Shown here piece after piece: positions 23,741-34,452 of a DNA stretch of 64,000 bases. The translations under genes were made by a program, and so were the position numbers. Numbering within the stretch: position 1 is the first letter of the stretch; each line of letters starts with the position of its first letter. This stretch comes from Comamonas testosteroni (GTDB taxonomy: Bacteria > Pseudomonadota > Gammaproteobacteria > Burkholderiales > Burkholderiaceae_C): NCBI RefSeq assembly GCF_003569915.1, contig NZ_KZ984444.1, positions 1 through 64,000 on the forward strand. The letters run 5' to 3'. The notes beneath the pieces were generated by a model. The model was not told the origin of the DNA, did no database searches, and was given only the letters and a program-made list of their open reading frames with translations.

Positions 23741-24478
23741 ATGAATGCATCCAGCCAGAGCCTGAACCCTGATCCAACCCCTTCCTCTCAGCTTGACAGC
23801 GCAGACCCGCAGACCTGGCCCGTGGCCAGCGGCTGGCAGTCGGTGGTGGATGAGTTCTTTGCAGGTAAGACCGGTCAGCAACTGCTGGGCTTTTTGCAGC
23901 AAAGACTGTCGGAGGGTGCGGTGATCTTCCCGCCCAAGCCGCTGCGCGCGCTGGAGCTAACACCGCCTGAAGAGGTGCGCGTCGTCATTCTAGGGCAGGA
24001 CCCCTATCATGGCCGTGGTCAGGCCGAGGGGCTGGCGTTTTCGGTCGCATCAGGCGTACGGCTGCCGCCTTCGTTGCAGAACATCTTCAAGGAAATGCAG
24101 CGTGATCTGGGCACACCGTTTCCGTCTTTCCCGCAGCCCGGCGGCAGTCTGGTGGGTTGGGCGCAGCATGGCGTGCTGCTGCTCAACACCTGCCTGACGG
24201 TGGAAGAAGGCCAGGCCGCCAGCCATGCCAAACGCGGCTGGGAAGCGCTGACCGACGCCATCATTCGTCAAGTGGCTGAGCAGGGGCGCCCGACTGTCTT
24301 CATGCTCTGGGGCTCGCATGCTCAGTCCAAGCGAGTTTTTATTCCACAGGATAGGGGCCATCTGGTGCTGATGAGCAACCATCCCTCGCCGCTTTCAGCC
24401 TTGCGTCCGCCCGTGCCTTTCATTGGCAATGGGCATTTCAGCAAGGCCAGAGAGTTCAGACAGCAGCACGGCTACTGA
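23741..24478 (+). CDS. ung: Uracil-DNA glycosylase (family 1)
   Basis: Ung excises uracil from DNA at the start of base-excision repair. The 245-residue protein carries the catalytic water-activating motif GQDPYHGRGQAEGLAFSV (Asp in QDPYH), GVLLLNTCLTVEEGQAASH, MLWGSHAQSKR and the uracil-specificity/leucine-loop motif HPSPLSALRPP. ATG 23741 (MNASSQSL) is the best start. Nineteen more codons upstream are open but not conserved in character. It diverges from the winged-helix gene and ends 1 bp from the convergent DMT transporter gene. Confidence 0.96.
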   Translation: MNASSQSLNPDPTPSSQLDSADPQTWPVASGWQSVVDEFFAGKTGQQLLGFLQQRLSEGAVIFPPKPLRALELTPPEEVRVVILGQDPYHGRGQAEGLAFSVASGVRLPPSLQNIFKEMQRDLGTPFPSFPQPGGSLVGWAQHGVLLLNTCLTVEEGQAASHAKRGWEALTDAIIRQVAEQGRPTVFMLWGSHAQSKRVFIPQDRGHLVLMSNHPSPLSALRPPVPFIGNGHFSKAREFRQQHGY

Positions 24479-24479
24479 G

Positions 24480-25358
24480 CTACCGGGATTCGCGCACAGA
24501 CAGCCAGGCGCTCAAGGCCCCGCTGGCGATGATGACCAGCATGCCGACCACGGCCCATTGATCAGGCACATGGCGGTACATCAGCCAGCCTGCGGCGGCG
24601 GCAAACAGAATCTGACTGTAGAAAAACGGCGTGATGGTCGCGGGCCGTGCGTACTCGTAGGCCTTGAGCACGCACAGGTGCCCCACGGCGCTGCCCAGCC
24701 CCATGGCCAGTGTGCCCAGCAGCAGTCCGCTGCTCATGACCGGGGTCCAGACCCAGGGCAGGCAGGCGGTGGTCAGTGCCAGTGCGACCAGGCTGGTGTA
24801 GATCTGCGTCGTCAATGGCCGCTCCTTGCCAGCCATTTCGCTGCTCACGATCTGGTAGGCCGTATTGGCCAGCATTTGCAGCAAAGGCCACAGCAGTGCT
24901 TGCGCAGAAAACGCTCCGCTGCCAGGGCGCACGATGATCAGTGTGCCCGCAAAGCCCAGAGTGACCAGCACCCATCGCAGAGGGCTGACCGGTTGATGCA
25001 GCCAGAGCGCGGCGACCAAGGTCATGGCTAGCGGAGTCATGGCTGCGATGGCCGTGAACTCGGCCAGCGGCAGATGGCGCAGGCTCAGCATGGCAAACGC
25101 ATTGCTCATGCAGAACAGCACAGCGCGTATGCATTGAAAACGCCAGTGTTGCGTCTGAAAAATAGAGTTGCCTGCGGTGGCAAGTCCATAGCCGATGGTG
25201 GCTATGGTTTGCAGCGCATAGCGCAGCCACAACGCCATCAGCAGAGGCAGCAGAGCACCCATGTATTTGCTGCCCGCATCCAGAACGGCAAAGGCAAGGC
25301 AGGCCAGCAAGGTCAGGCCAATTCCAGTCAGTGCAGAAGAGGTGTTGTGGGTGTGCAT
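24480..25358 (-). CDS. DMT-superfamily (EamA) transporter, copy 1
   Basis: The 292-residue protein has about ten membrane segments in two EamA repeats, with the typical LAEFTAIAAMTPLAMTLVAA and TPFFYSQILFAAAAGWLMY helices. These exporters or importers handle amino acids, nucleotides or drugs, but the substrate cannot be read from sequence. It is clearly paralogous to the next gene: the VLDAGSKY.GALLPLLMALWLR start, TTQIYTS and the SVRESR end all have counterparts there. The pair looks like a tandem duplication, 39 bp apart and probably co-transcribed. Confidence 0.87.
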   Translation of the reverse strand: MHTHNTSSALTGIGLTLLACLAFAVLDAGSKYMGALLPLLMALWLRYALQTIATIGYGLATAGNSIFQTQHWRFQCIRAVLFCMSNAFAMLSLRHLPLAEFTAIAAMTPLAMTLVAALWLHQPVSPLRWVLVTLGFAGTLIIVRPGSGAFSAQALLWPLLQMLANTAYQIVSSEMAGKERPLTTQIYTSLVALALTTACLPWVWTPVMSSGLLLGTLAMGLGSAVGHLCVLKAYEYARPATITPFFYSQILFAAAAGWLMYRHVPDQWAVVGMLVIIASGALSAWLSVRESR

Positions 25359-25397
25359 GAAACGCGATCGAATCCCCTATTGTGCGGTGATCTCACG

Positions 25398-26300
25398 CTA
25401 ACGCTTTTCGCGGATGCTGAGCCAGACGCCCGCCAGCCCGCTGAGCAACACGACCGTGATGCCCGCCAAGGAGATGGCATCCGGCTTTTGTCCAAAGAAC
25501 AGCCAGCCCATGAGCATGGCAAAGCCGATCTGTGTATACAGAAACGGAGACACGGTGGCTGGCGTGGCATGGGTATAGGCCTGCAGCAGAAGGAGGTGGC
25601 CGATGCCACTGCACAGACCCATGACAGCAGCGGCAGCAAGAATCTGCCATTGATCAATGGGTTGCCACACCAGGCCTACCAGCGGGGTGACCAGCAGAAC
25701 GGGCAGCCAGGTTGTATAGATCTGCGTCGTGGTGGGAGGGTCCAGCCTCGCCAGCCTGCTGCCCAGCACCTGATAGGTCGTCCCGCAGATCAGCAAGCCC
25801 ACTGGCCAGAGAGCCGCCCATCCCAGACTGTGCCCATCACTTTCGGGCCGGACAATGGCAATGACCGCCAGCAAACCCACTGCCAGCAGCAACCATCTGG
25901 CAGGGCTCACGCGTTCCTTGAAGATCATGGCCGATGCCACAACGATAAAGAGCGGAGCTGCTGACCAGATGGCCGTGAAGTTAGCCAAAGGCATGCTCTG
26001 TATGCAGAAAAACGCACAGATCGTGGTGCAAAACCCGGCAACCGAGCGCAGCAGCTGGAATTTGATGTGTTTTGTCTTCAGCGCTAACAGCCCATGACGG
26101 GGCAAGACCACTAGGCTTGTCACCCCCGCCTGGGCGAGAAAGCGCAGCCACAGCACCATCAACATAGGCAGCAGCGTTCCGGTGAATTTGGTCGCACTGT
26201 CCAACATGGCAAATAGTGCGCATGCAATGACTGCCAGTGAAACGCCTCGAATTGCAGATTGTGCAGATGGGGAAAGCGAGGCAAACCAGCGGGAGAGCAT
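25398..26300 (-). CDS. DMT-superfamily (EamA) transporter, copy 2
   Basis: I chose ATG 26300 (MLSRWFASLSP). The open frame extends to 26396, but that segment includes the terminator of the preceding gene at 26364-26389. The product has about ten membrane segments with MLDSATKFTGTLLPMLMVLW, LANFTAIWSAAPLFIVVASA, TTTQIYTTW and WLSIREKR, each mirrored in the downstream paralogue. Substrate is unknown. It is the first gene of the two-gene unit. Confidence 0.86.
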   Translation of the reverse strand: MLSRWFASLSPSAQSAIRGVSLAVIACALFAMLDSATKFTGTLLPMLMVLWLRFLAQAGVTSLVVLPRHGLLALKTKHIKFQLLRSVAGFCTTICAFFCIQSMPLANFTAIWSAAPLFIVVASAMIFKERVSPARWLLLAVGLLAVIAIVRPESDGHSLGWAALWPVGLLICGTTYQVLGSRLARLDPPTTTQIYTTWLPVLLVTPLVGLVWQPIDQWQILAAAAVMGLCSGIGHLLLLQAYTHATPATVSPFLYTQIGFAMLMGWLFFGQKPDAISLAGITVVLLSGLAGVWLSIREKR

Positions 26301-26363
26301 GTCTGGGCAGGGTGGGCAGATCGAGTCACATATTGTGACAACAAAAACTACCTTGGAAGTCAT

Positions 26364-26389
26364 AAAAAAGCCCGCAGCGAAGTGCGGGC
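26364..26389 (-). terminator. Rho-independent terminator of the Wzz-like gene
   Basis: On the minus strand GCCCGCA and TGCGGGC pair over a 6-nt loop and are followed by TTTTTT. It lies 25 bp after the Wzz-like stop and before the start of the DMT transporter. Confidence 0.9.
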
Positions 26390-26413
26390 CCTGCATAAAA
26401 ATCGCTGGAAGGC

Positions 26414-27295
26414 CTAGTGGATGAAAGCTTTTTTGATTCGGGCAATTTTTTCCGCTTGATCTACAGACGATTGCTGAACGCTACGCAAAGCTTGCCTTGC
26501 AAAAACGAACAGCAAAAGTGCAAAGCCTGTAGCTACCGTCGCTCCAATCGCAATCAGTGACTTCTTGGGCTTGATTGAACTTTCAGGCAAGGTGGGTGCC
26601 TGAACGACATCGTCATTGTCCAGACCTTCAAGTCGGCGCTCCATATCTAGAACGCTGCGCTGTCTGGTGCTGTTCGCGGCCAGCAATTCTCCGTAAAGGC
26701 GAGAGCTAGCTTCGCTGACGCTTTTACCTGCGGCAATGCTCGCTCCTGTGTCTTGCTCAAGCTTTAAGCTTTCCTGCAGTCGCTTTCTCTCGGACTCCAG
26801 TTGTAGCTCGAGTTGCTTTTTTTCGAGTCCACGGGGCTTGCTGTATGGAAACAGTGAATCAAGTAGAGCTTGATTCAGTCTCTGGGCCGACTCAGGTGAG
26901 TTGGCCTGCGTGCTGACATTGAGCAGCTTGTCTTGTTTGCCAACAGACACTTGAATTCGTTTGCTCAGCTTCTTGTGAATTTCCTCCGACGTCAGGCCAT
27001 CATCCAGTCCAGCGAAGGGGGCTACTTTGCGCAGGACATCTGCTGACATGGCTAAGCTTGCTGCGACGGGCGCCGAGAAGGCCGATCCTGTGCGCTCGAC
27101 TTGAACTGAAGAGTCACTTTGGTATGTTTTGGACAACGTAAAGCTAAGACCCAGTGCAATCAGACCTACGGCGATTGGTCCAAAAATCAGAAGCTTCCAG
27201 TTTTCAGCCAAAGTGACCAAAAGATCTAGCAGGTCCAGTTCATCATCCGATTGATTTTTCGATTCGGTAATCACGGCGGGGGGATTGTTTTGCAT
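26414..27295 (-). CDS. Wzz-like chain-length determinant protein
   Basis: The 293-residue protein has the two-membrane-span layout of Wzz/PCP proteins. An N-terminal ELDLLDLLVTLAENWKLL motif leads into membrane segment 1 (LLIFGPIAVGLIALGLSF). A long periplasmic helical region follows (about 60-235), then segment 2 near the C-terminus (LIAIGATVATGFALLLFVF). Such proteins set O-antigen or exopolysaccharide chain length. No glycosyltransferase, flippase or polymerase is in the window, so this is an orphan. Its base composition is visibly more AT-rich than its neighbours, hinting at a different history. Confidence 0.82.
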   Translation of the reverse strand: MQNNPPAVITESKNQSDDELDLLDLLVTLAENWKLLIFGPIAVGLIALGLSFTLSKTYQSDSSVQVERTGSAFSAPVAASLAMSADVLRKVAPFAGLDDGLTSEEIHKKLSKRIQVSVGKQDKLLNVSTQANSPESAQRLNQALLDSLFPYSKPRGLEKKQLELQLESERKRLQESLKLEQDTGASIAAGKSVSEASSRLYGELLAANSTRQRSVLDMERRLEGLDNDDVVQAPTLPESSIKPKKSLIAIGATVATGFALLLFVFARQALRSVQQSSVDQAEKIARIKKAFIH

Positions 27296-27362
27296 CGCTC
27301 AAATCTATCATTGAAGGCTTGAACTGGCCGTAGGTTGATGTTCGTTTTTATGCTGAGCAAGC

Positions 27363-28451
27363 TCAACGCTTGCGCTCCAGCAGCATCGAGTCCCCATAGC
27401 TGAAGAAACGATAGTGCTGGGCGATGGCATGCCGGTACAAGCCCATGATGTGTTCATAGCCTGCAAAGGCACTGACCAGCATCATCAGTGTGCTTTTGGG
27501 CAGGTGGAAGTTGGTGATCAGCATGTCCACGACTTGATACTCGAAGCCGGGGGTGATGAAGATGCTGGTGTCGCCCGTGATGTTGCCGTATTTGGCCCAG
27601 GATTCCAGCGTTCTCACCGTGGTGGTGCCCACGGCGATGATACGTCCGCCGCGCTGGCGGCAGCGCTCCATGGCGGCCAAAGTTGGTAAGGGAATGTCAT
27701 ACCACTCGCTGTGCATCTTGTGCTCGGCGAGGTTTTCGGTCTTGACGGGCTGGAAAGTACCCGCACCCACATGCAGTGTGACGCTGGCGCGCTCTACACC
27801 TTTGGCCTCCAGGGCGGCAAGAACGGTCTCGTCAAAGTGCAGAGCTGCGGTGGGGGCCGCGACGGCTCCAGGGTGGGCCGCGAACACGGTCTGGTAACGT
27901 TCGTTGTCTTCTTTTTCGTCAGGGTCGTTGCCCGTGTCCTGATGGCGCTCGATATAGGGCGGCAGTGGCAGGTGGCCGAACTGGTCGAGCAACTCATAAG
28001 GAGTTTCGCCGTTCAGGCCCTTGAAGGACAGATGAAACAGCGGGCCGTTTTCATCGGGCCAGCGACCCAGCAGCGTCGCTTCAAAGCCGCCGTTTTTCAG
28101 GCTACCGCAAAGGTGAATCTTGGCGCCGGGCAGGGGCTTTTTGCTCACGCGCATGTGAGCCACGACTTCATTGTTCTGCAGTACGCGCTCGACCAGCAGT
28201 TCGATCTTGCCGCCGCTGGCTTTCTCGCCAAAGATGCGGGCCTTGATGACCTTGGTGTCGTTGAAGACTAGCAGATCGCCGGGCTGCAGCAGGTCGGGCA
28301 GTTCGCGGAAGATGCGGTCGGTGGGAGGAGCATTGCGGCCATCGAGTAGGCGCGAGGCGCTGCGAACGGCGGTGGGGTGCTGGGCGATCAGCGCTTCGGG
28401 CAGATCAAAGTCGAAGTCGCTGAGGGTGAATTCACGGGTGCAAGAAGACAT
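27363..28451 (-). CDS. queA: S-adenosylmethionine:tRNA ribosyltransferase-isomerase
   Basis: QueA transfers and rearranges the ribosyl part of AdoMet onto preQ1 in tRNA to make epoxyqueuosine. The 362-residue protein shows [16 protein letters not shown] near the start, [51 protein letters not shown] and [18 protein letters not shown]. Length fits the family (about 340-365). No tgt gene is adjacent in this window. The codon context [10 protein letters not shown] gives the start, and an upstream promoter region of about 85 bp separates it from the HD-GYP gene. Confidence 0.96.
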   Translation of the reverse strand: MSSCTREFTLSDFDFDLPEALIAQHPTAVRSASRLLDGRNAPPTDRIFRELPDLLQPGDLLVFNDTKVIKARIFGEKASGGKIELLVERVLQNNEVVAHMRVSKKPLPGAKIHLCGSLKNGGFEATLLGRWPDENGPLFHLSFKGLNGETPYELLDQFGHLPLPPYIERHQDTGNDPDEKEDNERYQTVFAAHPGAVAAPTAALHFDETVLAALEAKGVERASVTLHVGAGTFQPVKTENLAEHKMHSEWYDIPLPTLAAMERCRQRGGRIIAVGTTTVRTLESWAKYGNITGDTSIFITPGFEYQVVDMLITNFHLPKSTLMMLVSAFAGYEHIMGLYRHAIAQHYRFFSYGDSMLLERKR

Positions 28452-28538
28452 TCGGGGCTTGAGGGCCGTACCGGGCCCGTTCCAAGTTCAATCAAACAGA
28501 CTGGCGATTGTCTCAAATTGGCTTTAAGGCTGCTCGCT

Positions 28539-29726
28539 TCAGGGCCGCCAGAGTGACAACAGGTCGCCCAGATTCCATTCCTGCGGGTCTTCGCGCGAGC
28601 TGATGCGGACTTCGCTGTGCTCCAGATTCAGCACGACAGGTTCAATCGCTTGCTGGCTTGTGATGCAGTAGAAAACGCGTACCTGCGGTGTCAGCAGGCT
28701 TTGTGATGTGGCGTCGATGACCACGGCCAGTTGGTCGGTATCCAGTCGTACCAGTGAGCCTATGGGGTAGATGCCCACGGTCTGCACAAACTGCTCGAAG
28801 ATGGCCTTGTCCAGATGGCTGCCGCACCACTGCGTCATGCGCTGCAGCGCCTGTGCAGGCGGCCAGCCTTTCTTGTAGGGGCGATCCGAGGTGACGGCAT
28901 CATAGATATCGCAGATGGCGGCCATGCGGGCCAGCAGGTGGATCTGCTCGCCTTTCAATCCTGAGGGATAGCCGCTGCCATCCATTTTTTCGTGGTGATG
29001 CAGACAGGCTTGCAGCACCAGATCAGGCACATCCAGAGGGCGCAGCAACTGCGCGCCCAGGGTGGAGTGATCCTGCATGATGCGCCACTCTTCGGGCGTC
29101 AGCGCGCCGGGCTTGTTCAGAATGCGCAGCGGAATGCGGCATTTGCCCACATCGTGCAGCAGGCCCGAGAGCCCCGCCAGGCGCACTTCTTCCTCGCTCA
29201 TCTGCATGCGCTGGGCCAGGGCCATCATCAGTGCACAGACGGCCATGCTGTGCAGATAGGTGTAGTTGTCTGCGGTCTTGATGCGCGCCAGGCTGATCAG
29301 TGCATGGGGATTGCGCTGGATGGAGGCTCGCATATCCTGCACCAGGCGCTCGGCGCTGTCCTTTTCCACGGGCCGGCCCAGCCGTATATCACTGAACATG
29401 GATTGCAGCACCTGACCCGAGCGGGCGCAGATTTGTGCGGCCTGTTGCAGCTCCTGAGCGAGGGGAACGGGTTCAGGTGCAGCCGTTGCTGCGACTGCGG
29501 GCTTTGCAGTGGTCTCTGGTGCTTTGGCAGAGGGCTCCTGCAGGTCCAGACCCTTTTGTGTGTCTATCCACAGGTGCTCGATCGGGGTCGCACGCAGGCG
29601 CTCCAGATCCTGGTTGGAACTCAGAAGAAAGCGAGTGCGCCAGAACGGGTGCTTCAGCCATGGGCCGCAAAGCTCATGCACAAACATACCCACGGCCGCT
29701 TGCTCGACGCTGATGCGCTTTAACAC
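28539..29726 (-). CDS. HD-GYP domain cyclic-di-GMP phosphodiesterase-like protein
   Basis: The 395-residue protein has an N-terminal DUF3391-like domain (about 1-110), then an HD-GYP domain. The metal-binding HD pair is at about 191-192 in GLLHDVGKCRIP, followed by QDHSTLGAQLL, HHHEKMDGSGYPSGLKG (GYP at about 252-254) and AAICDIYDAVTSDRPYKKG. With HD and GYP both intact it probably hydrolyses cyclic-di-GMP, lowering its level and favouring motility. It is cytoplasmic with no membrane segment. It diverges from recG across a 164-bp region that contains a LexA-like box. Confidence 0.92.
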   Translation of the reverse strand: MLKRISVEQAAVGMFVHELCGPWLKHPFWRTRFLLSSNQDLERLRATPIEHLWIDTQKGLDLQEPSAKAPETTAKPAVAATAAPEPVPLAQELQQAAQICARSGQVLQSMFSDIRLGRPVEKDSAERLVQDMRASIQRNPHALISLARIKTADNYTYLHSMAVCALMMALAQRMQMSEEEVRLAGLSGLLHDVGKCRIPLRILNKPGALTPEEWRIMQDHSTLGAQLLRPLDVPDLVLQACLHHHEKMDGSGYPSGLKGEQIHLLARMAAICDIYDAVTSDRPYKKGWPPAQALQRMTQWCGSHLDKAIFEQFVQTVGIYPIGSLVRLDTDQLAVVIDATSQSLLTPQVRVFYCITSQQAIEPVVLNLEHSEVRISSREDPQEWNLGDLLSLWRP

Positions 29727-29817
29727 AGTCGGAAGATGGCAAGTTTGATGTAACTAAACGCATCATAGAAGAGTCGCTGAATTCCCGTGTGTCAAACGCT
29801 CATTTTTCTGTAGAGAG

Positions 29818-29833
29818 CTGTATATTCATACAC
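29818..29833. promoter_or_regulatory. Candidate LexA (SOS) box upstream of recG
   Basis: CTGTATATTCATACAC differs from the CTGT-N8-ACAG LexA consensus only in the last base, and its centre has the usual AT-rich ATAT...ATAC pattern. It lies 58 bp before the recG start and 92 bp before the divergent HD-GYP start. Confidence 0.45.
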
Positions 29834-29890
29834 TGGTTTATTTTCGATGAGTGATGCGATTCACCTCGCTCGCCAATCTTTATTTCTCGC

Positions 29891-32203
<2,313 letters not shown>

Positions 32204-32233
32204 AACGGGCTAAAAGTATGTTTTAAAACGTAA

Positions 32234-32268
32234 ACAGTTACAGAATGTGCATGTTTTCTGTAATCTGT
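32234..32268. promoter_or_regulatory. Imperfect inverted repeat upstream of oxyR
   Basis: ACAGTTACAGAA (32234-32245) and TTCTGTAATCTGT (32256-32268) are complementary apart from a one-base insertion, with a 10-nt spacer. It lies about 125 bp upstream of the oxyR start and is a candidate regulator site. It does not fit a named consensus I know. Confidence 0.35.
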
Positions 32269-32393
32269 GATTTGGAAAATTTATGGTTGAATGCATGCAG
32301 TCGGGCATGCGTGCCCTCTGACAGTTGTGCAGCAAATGCTTGGACACCTGCACAACCCATGCTGTTTTTGATGCCTGGCATCACCAAGTTGCT

Positions 32394-33362
32394 ATGACCC
32401 TAACTGAATTGAAGTACATCGTGGCCGTTGCGCGGGAGAAGCACTTCGGCCGCGCAGCCGAGGCCTGCTACGTCTCCCAGCCCACGCTGTCTGTGGCTAT
32501 CAAGAAGCTGGAAGAGGAGCTGGACGTCAAGCTGTTCGAGCGCAGTGCGGGTGAAGTCTCGGTGACTTCGCTGGGCGAGGAAATCGTGCGTCAGGCCCAG
32601 AGCGTGCTGGAGCAGGCCAACGAGATCAAGGAAATCGCCAAGCGTGGCAAGGACCCGCTGTCCGGCGTGCTGACGCTGGGCGTGATCTACACAATCGGCC
32701 CCTACCTGCTGCCCGAGCTGGTGCGTAACTCCATCAAGATGACGCCCCAGATGCCGCTGATGCTGCAGGAGAACTTCACCGTCAAGCTGCTGGAGATGCT
32801 GCGCACGGGCGAGATCGACTGCGCCATCATGGCCGAGCCCTTCCCCGACACCGGTTTAGCCCTGGCACCTCTGTACGACGAGCCTTTCATGGCCGCCGTG
32901 CCCAGCGCCCACCCTCTGGCGCAGAAGAAAAGCCTGTCCACCACCGACCTCAAGAACGAAACCATGCTGCTGCTGGGCGCAGGCCACTGCTTCCGCGACC
33001 ATGTGCTGGAGGTCTGCCCCGAGTTCGCGCGCTACGCCAGCAATTCCGAAGGCATTCGCCGCACGTTTGAAGGCTCGTCGCTGGAAACCATCAAGCATAT
33101 GGTGGCTGCAGGCATGGGCGTGACCCTGGTGCCGCGCCTGTCCGTGCCCGAGGATGCGCTGGCCCCCACGGAGCGCCGCCGCAAGTCCGACGAGCCGCAT
33201 ATCCGCTACCTGCCCATTCATGAGGAAGACGGCATCGCCCCGCCCACGCGCCGTGTGGTGCTGGCCTGGCGCCGCAGCTTTACGCGTTATGAGGCGATTG
33301 CTGCACTGCGCAATGCCGTCTATGCCTGCCCGCTGCCCGGCGTGCAGCGCCTGTCGACCTGA
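32394..33362 (+). CDS. oxyR: OxyR-type LysR regulator of the peroxide response
   Basis: I chose ATG 32394 (MTLTELKYIVAVAREKHFG), which begins directly with the LysR helix-turn-helix, over a start 23 codons upstream. The effector domain contains GAGHCFRDHVLEVCPEF. The two cysteines are nine residues apart, as in the redox pair C199/C208 of E. coli OxyR. That makes the peroxide-sensing disulfide very likely. The 322-residue length fits. It lies 190 bp after recG, an association conserved in betaproteobacteria. A terminator follows at 33383. Confidence 0.95.
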   Translation: MTLTELKYIVAVAREKHFGRAAEACYVSQPTLSVAIKKLEEELDVKLFERSAGEVSVTSLGEEIVRQAQSVLEQANEIKEIAKRGKDPLSGVLTLGVIYTIGPYLLPELVRNSIKMTPQMPLMLQENFTVKLLEMLRTGEIDCAIMAEPFPDTGLALAPLYDEPFMAAVPSAHPLAQKKSLSTTDLKNETMLLLGAGHCFRDHVLEVCPEFARYASNSEGIRRTFEGSSLETIKHMVAAGMGVTLVPRLSVPEDALAPTERRRKSDEPHIRYLPIHEEDGIAPPTRRVVLAWRRSFTRYEAIAALRNAVYACPLPGVQRLST

Positions 33363-33382
33363 GCGTTTCGCCACTCTCGCCC

Positions 33383-33405
33383 AAGGCCGCTACTGCGGCC
33401 TTTTT
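33383..33405 (+). terminator. Rho-independent terminator of oxyR
   Basis: AAGGCCGC and GCGGCCTT pair over the loop TACT and are followed by TTT, 20 bp after the oxyR stop. Confidence 0.85.
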
Positions 33406-33473
33406 CACGCCTGTTCACGTATCTGCCATGCGCGGCACAATGTCTGCTGTACCCGCAGACCCAAATTCTTGCC

Positions 33474-34370
33474 ATGACCGCCTCCACACCCACATCTCCA
33501 GCCCCTCAAGCACAGCGCAGCCGCCTGTCGCTGTATCTGGACCTGATTCGCTTCAACCGCCCCGCAGGCTGGCTGGTGCTGGTCTGGCCCACGCTGGTGG
33601 CGCTGTGGGTGGCGTCCAATGGCTTTCCGGGCTGGCATCTGCTCATCGTCTTTGTGCTGGGCACGGTGCTGATGCGCAGCGCGGGCTGCACCATCAACGA
33701 TATTGCCGACCGCGACTTTGACCGGCATGTGAAGCGCACCACGCAGCGCCCCATCACCAGCGGCCAGATCAGCGTCAAGGAAGCGGCCATGGTGGGCCTG
33801 GTGCTCACGCTGGTGGCGTTCGGGCTGGTGCTTTCCACGCGCTGGGAAGCCGTGGCCTGGTCTGTGCCTGCGGTGCTGTTCACCATCCTCTACCCGTTCA
33901 CCAAGCGCTTTTTTGCCATGCCGCAGGCTTTTCTGGGCATTGCGTTCAACTTCGGCATCGTGATTGCATTTGCGGCTGTGACGGGCGAAGTCAACGCCAC
34001 GGCCTGGGTGCTGTGGCTGGCAAACATGTTTCTGGTGCTGGCCTATGACACCGAATACGCCATGGTGGACCGCGATGACGACCTGAAGATCGGCATGAAG
34101 ACCTCGGCCATCACGCTGGGGCGCTTTGACGTGCTGGCCATCATGAGCTTCTTCGCGCTGTGCTGGGGGCTGATTGCCTGGGTGCTGGCGCCGTACCAAC
34201 TGGGCTGGCCCTTCTGGCTGGGCATGGGTGTGGCGGCAGCGCAGATAGTCTGGCACTACACGCTGATCAAGGACCGCACGCGTGAGGGCTGCTTTGTGGC
34301 TTTCAGCAAGAGCCACTGGATTGGGGCTTCAATTTTTGCGGGTGTAGCTCTTGGTTTTGCGCTGAAATAG
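33474..34370 (+). CDS. ubiA: 4-hydroxybenzoate polyprenyltransferase
   Basis: UbiA attaches the polyprenyl tail to 4-hydroxybenzoate at the inner membrane in ubiquinone synthesis. The 298-residue polytopic protein has both aspartate-rich prenyl-diphosphate motifs: [19 protein letters not shown] (first NDxxD motif) and [19 protein letters not shown] (second). About eight membrane segments are visible. A bidirectional terminator (34426-34451) separates it from convergent proC, with a dispersed GATAGCTGC repeat between. Confidence 0.96.
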   Translation: MTASTPTSPAPQAQRSRLSLYLDLIRFNRPAGWLVLVWPTLVALWVASNGFPGWHLLIVFVLGTVLMRSAGCTINDIADRDFDRHVKRTTQRPITSGQISVKEAAMVGLVLTLVAFGLVLSTRWEAVAWSVPAVLFTILYPFTKRFFAMPQAFLGIAFNFGIVIAFAAVTGEVNATAWVLWLANMFLVLAYDTEYAMVDRDDDLKIGMKTSAITLGRFDVLAIMSFFALCWGLIAWVLAPYQLGWPFWLGMGVAAAQIVWHYTLIKDRTREGCFVAFSKSHWIGASIFAGVALGFALK

Positions 34371-34374
34371 TCCT

Positions 34375-34418
34375 GATTTGATAGCTGCTGGCCTATGATT
34401 TATCTAGACTAGAGGCTT
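34375..34418 (+). repeat. Dispersed GATAGCTGC repeat, copy 5 (after ubiA)
   Basis: The element reads GATTTGATAGCTGCTGGCCT, ATGATTTATCTAG, then ACTAGAGGC and TTAAAAAGC. This is the fullest copy in the window, with a recognisable left arm (GCTGCTGGC), AT-rich centre and right arm (CTAGAGGC). Confidence 0.65.
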
Positions 34419-34425
34419 AAAAAGC

Positions 34426-34451
34426 AAAAAACCGGCGAAAGCCGGTTTTTT
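34426..34451. terminator. Bidirectional terminator between ubiA and proC
   Basis: AAAAAACCGGC and GCCGGTTTTTT form an 11-bp stem over a GAAA tetraloop, with T tracts on both strands. It can stop transcription from both convergent genes. Confidence 0.92.
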
Positions 34452-34452
34452 G

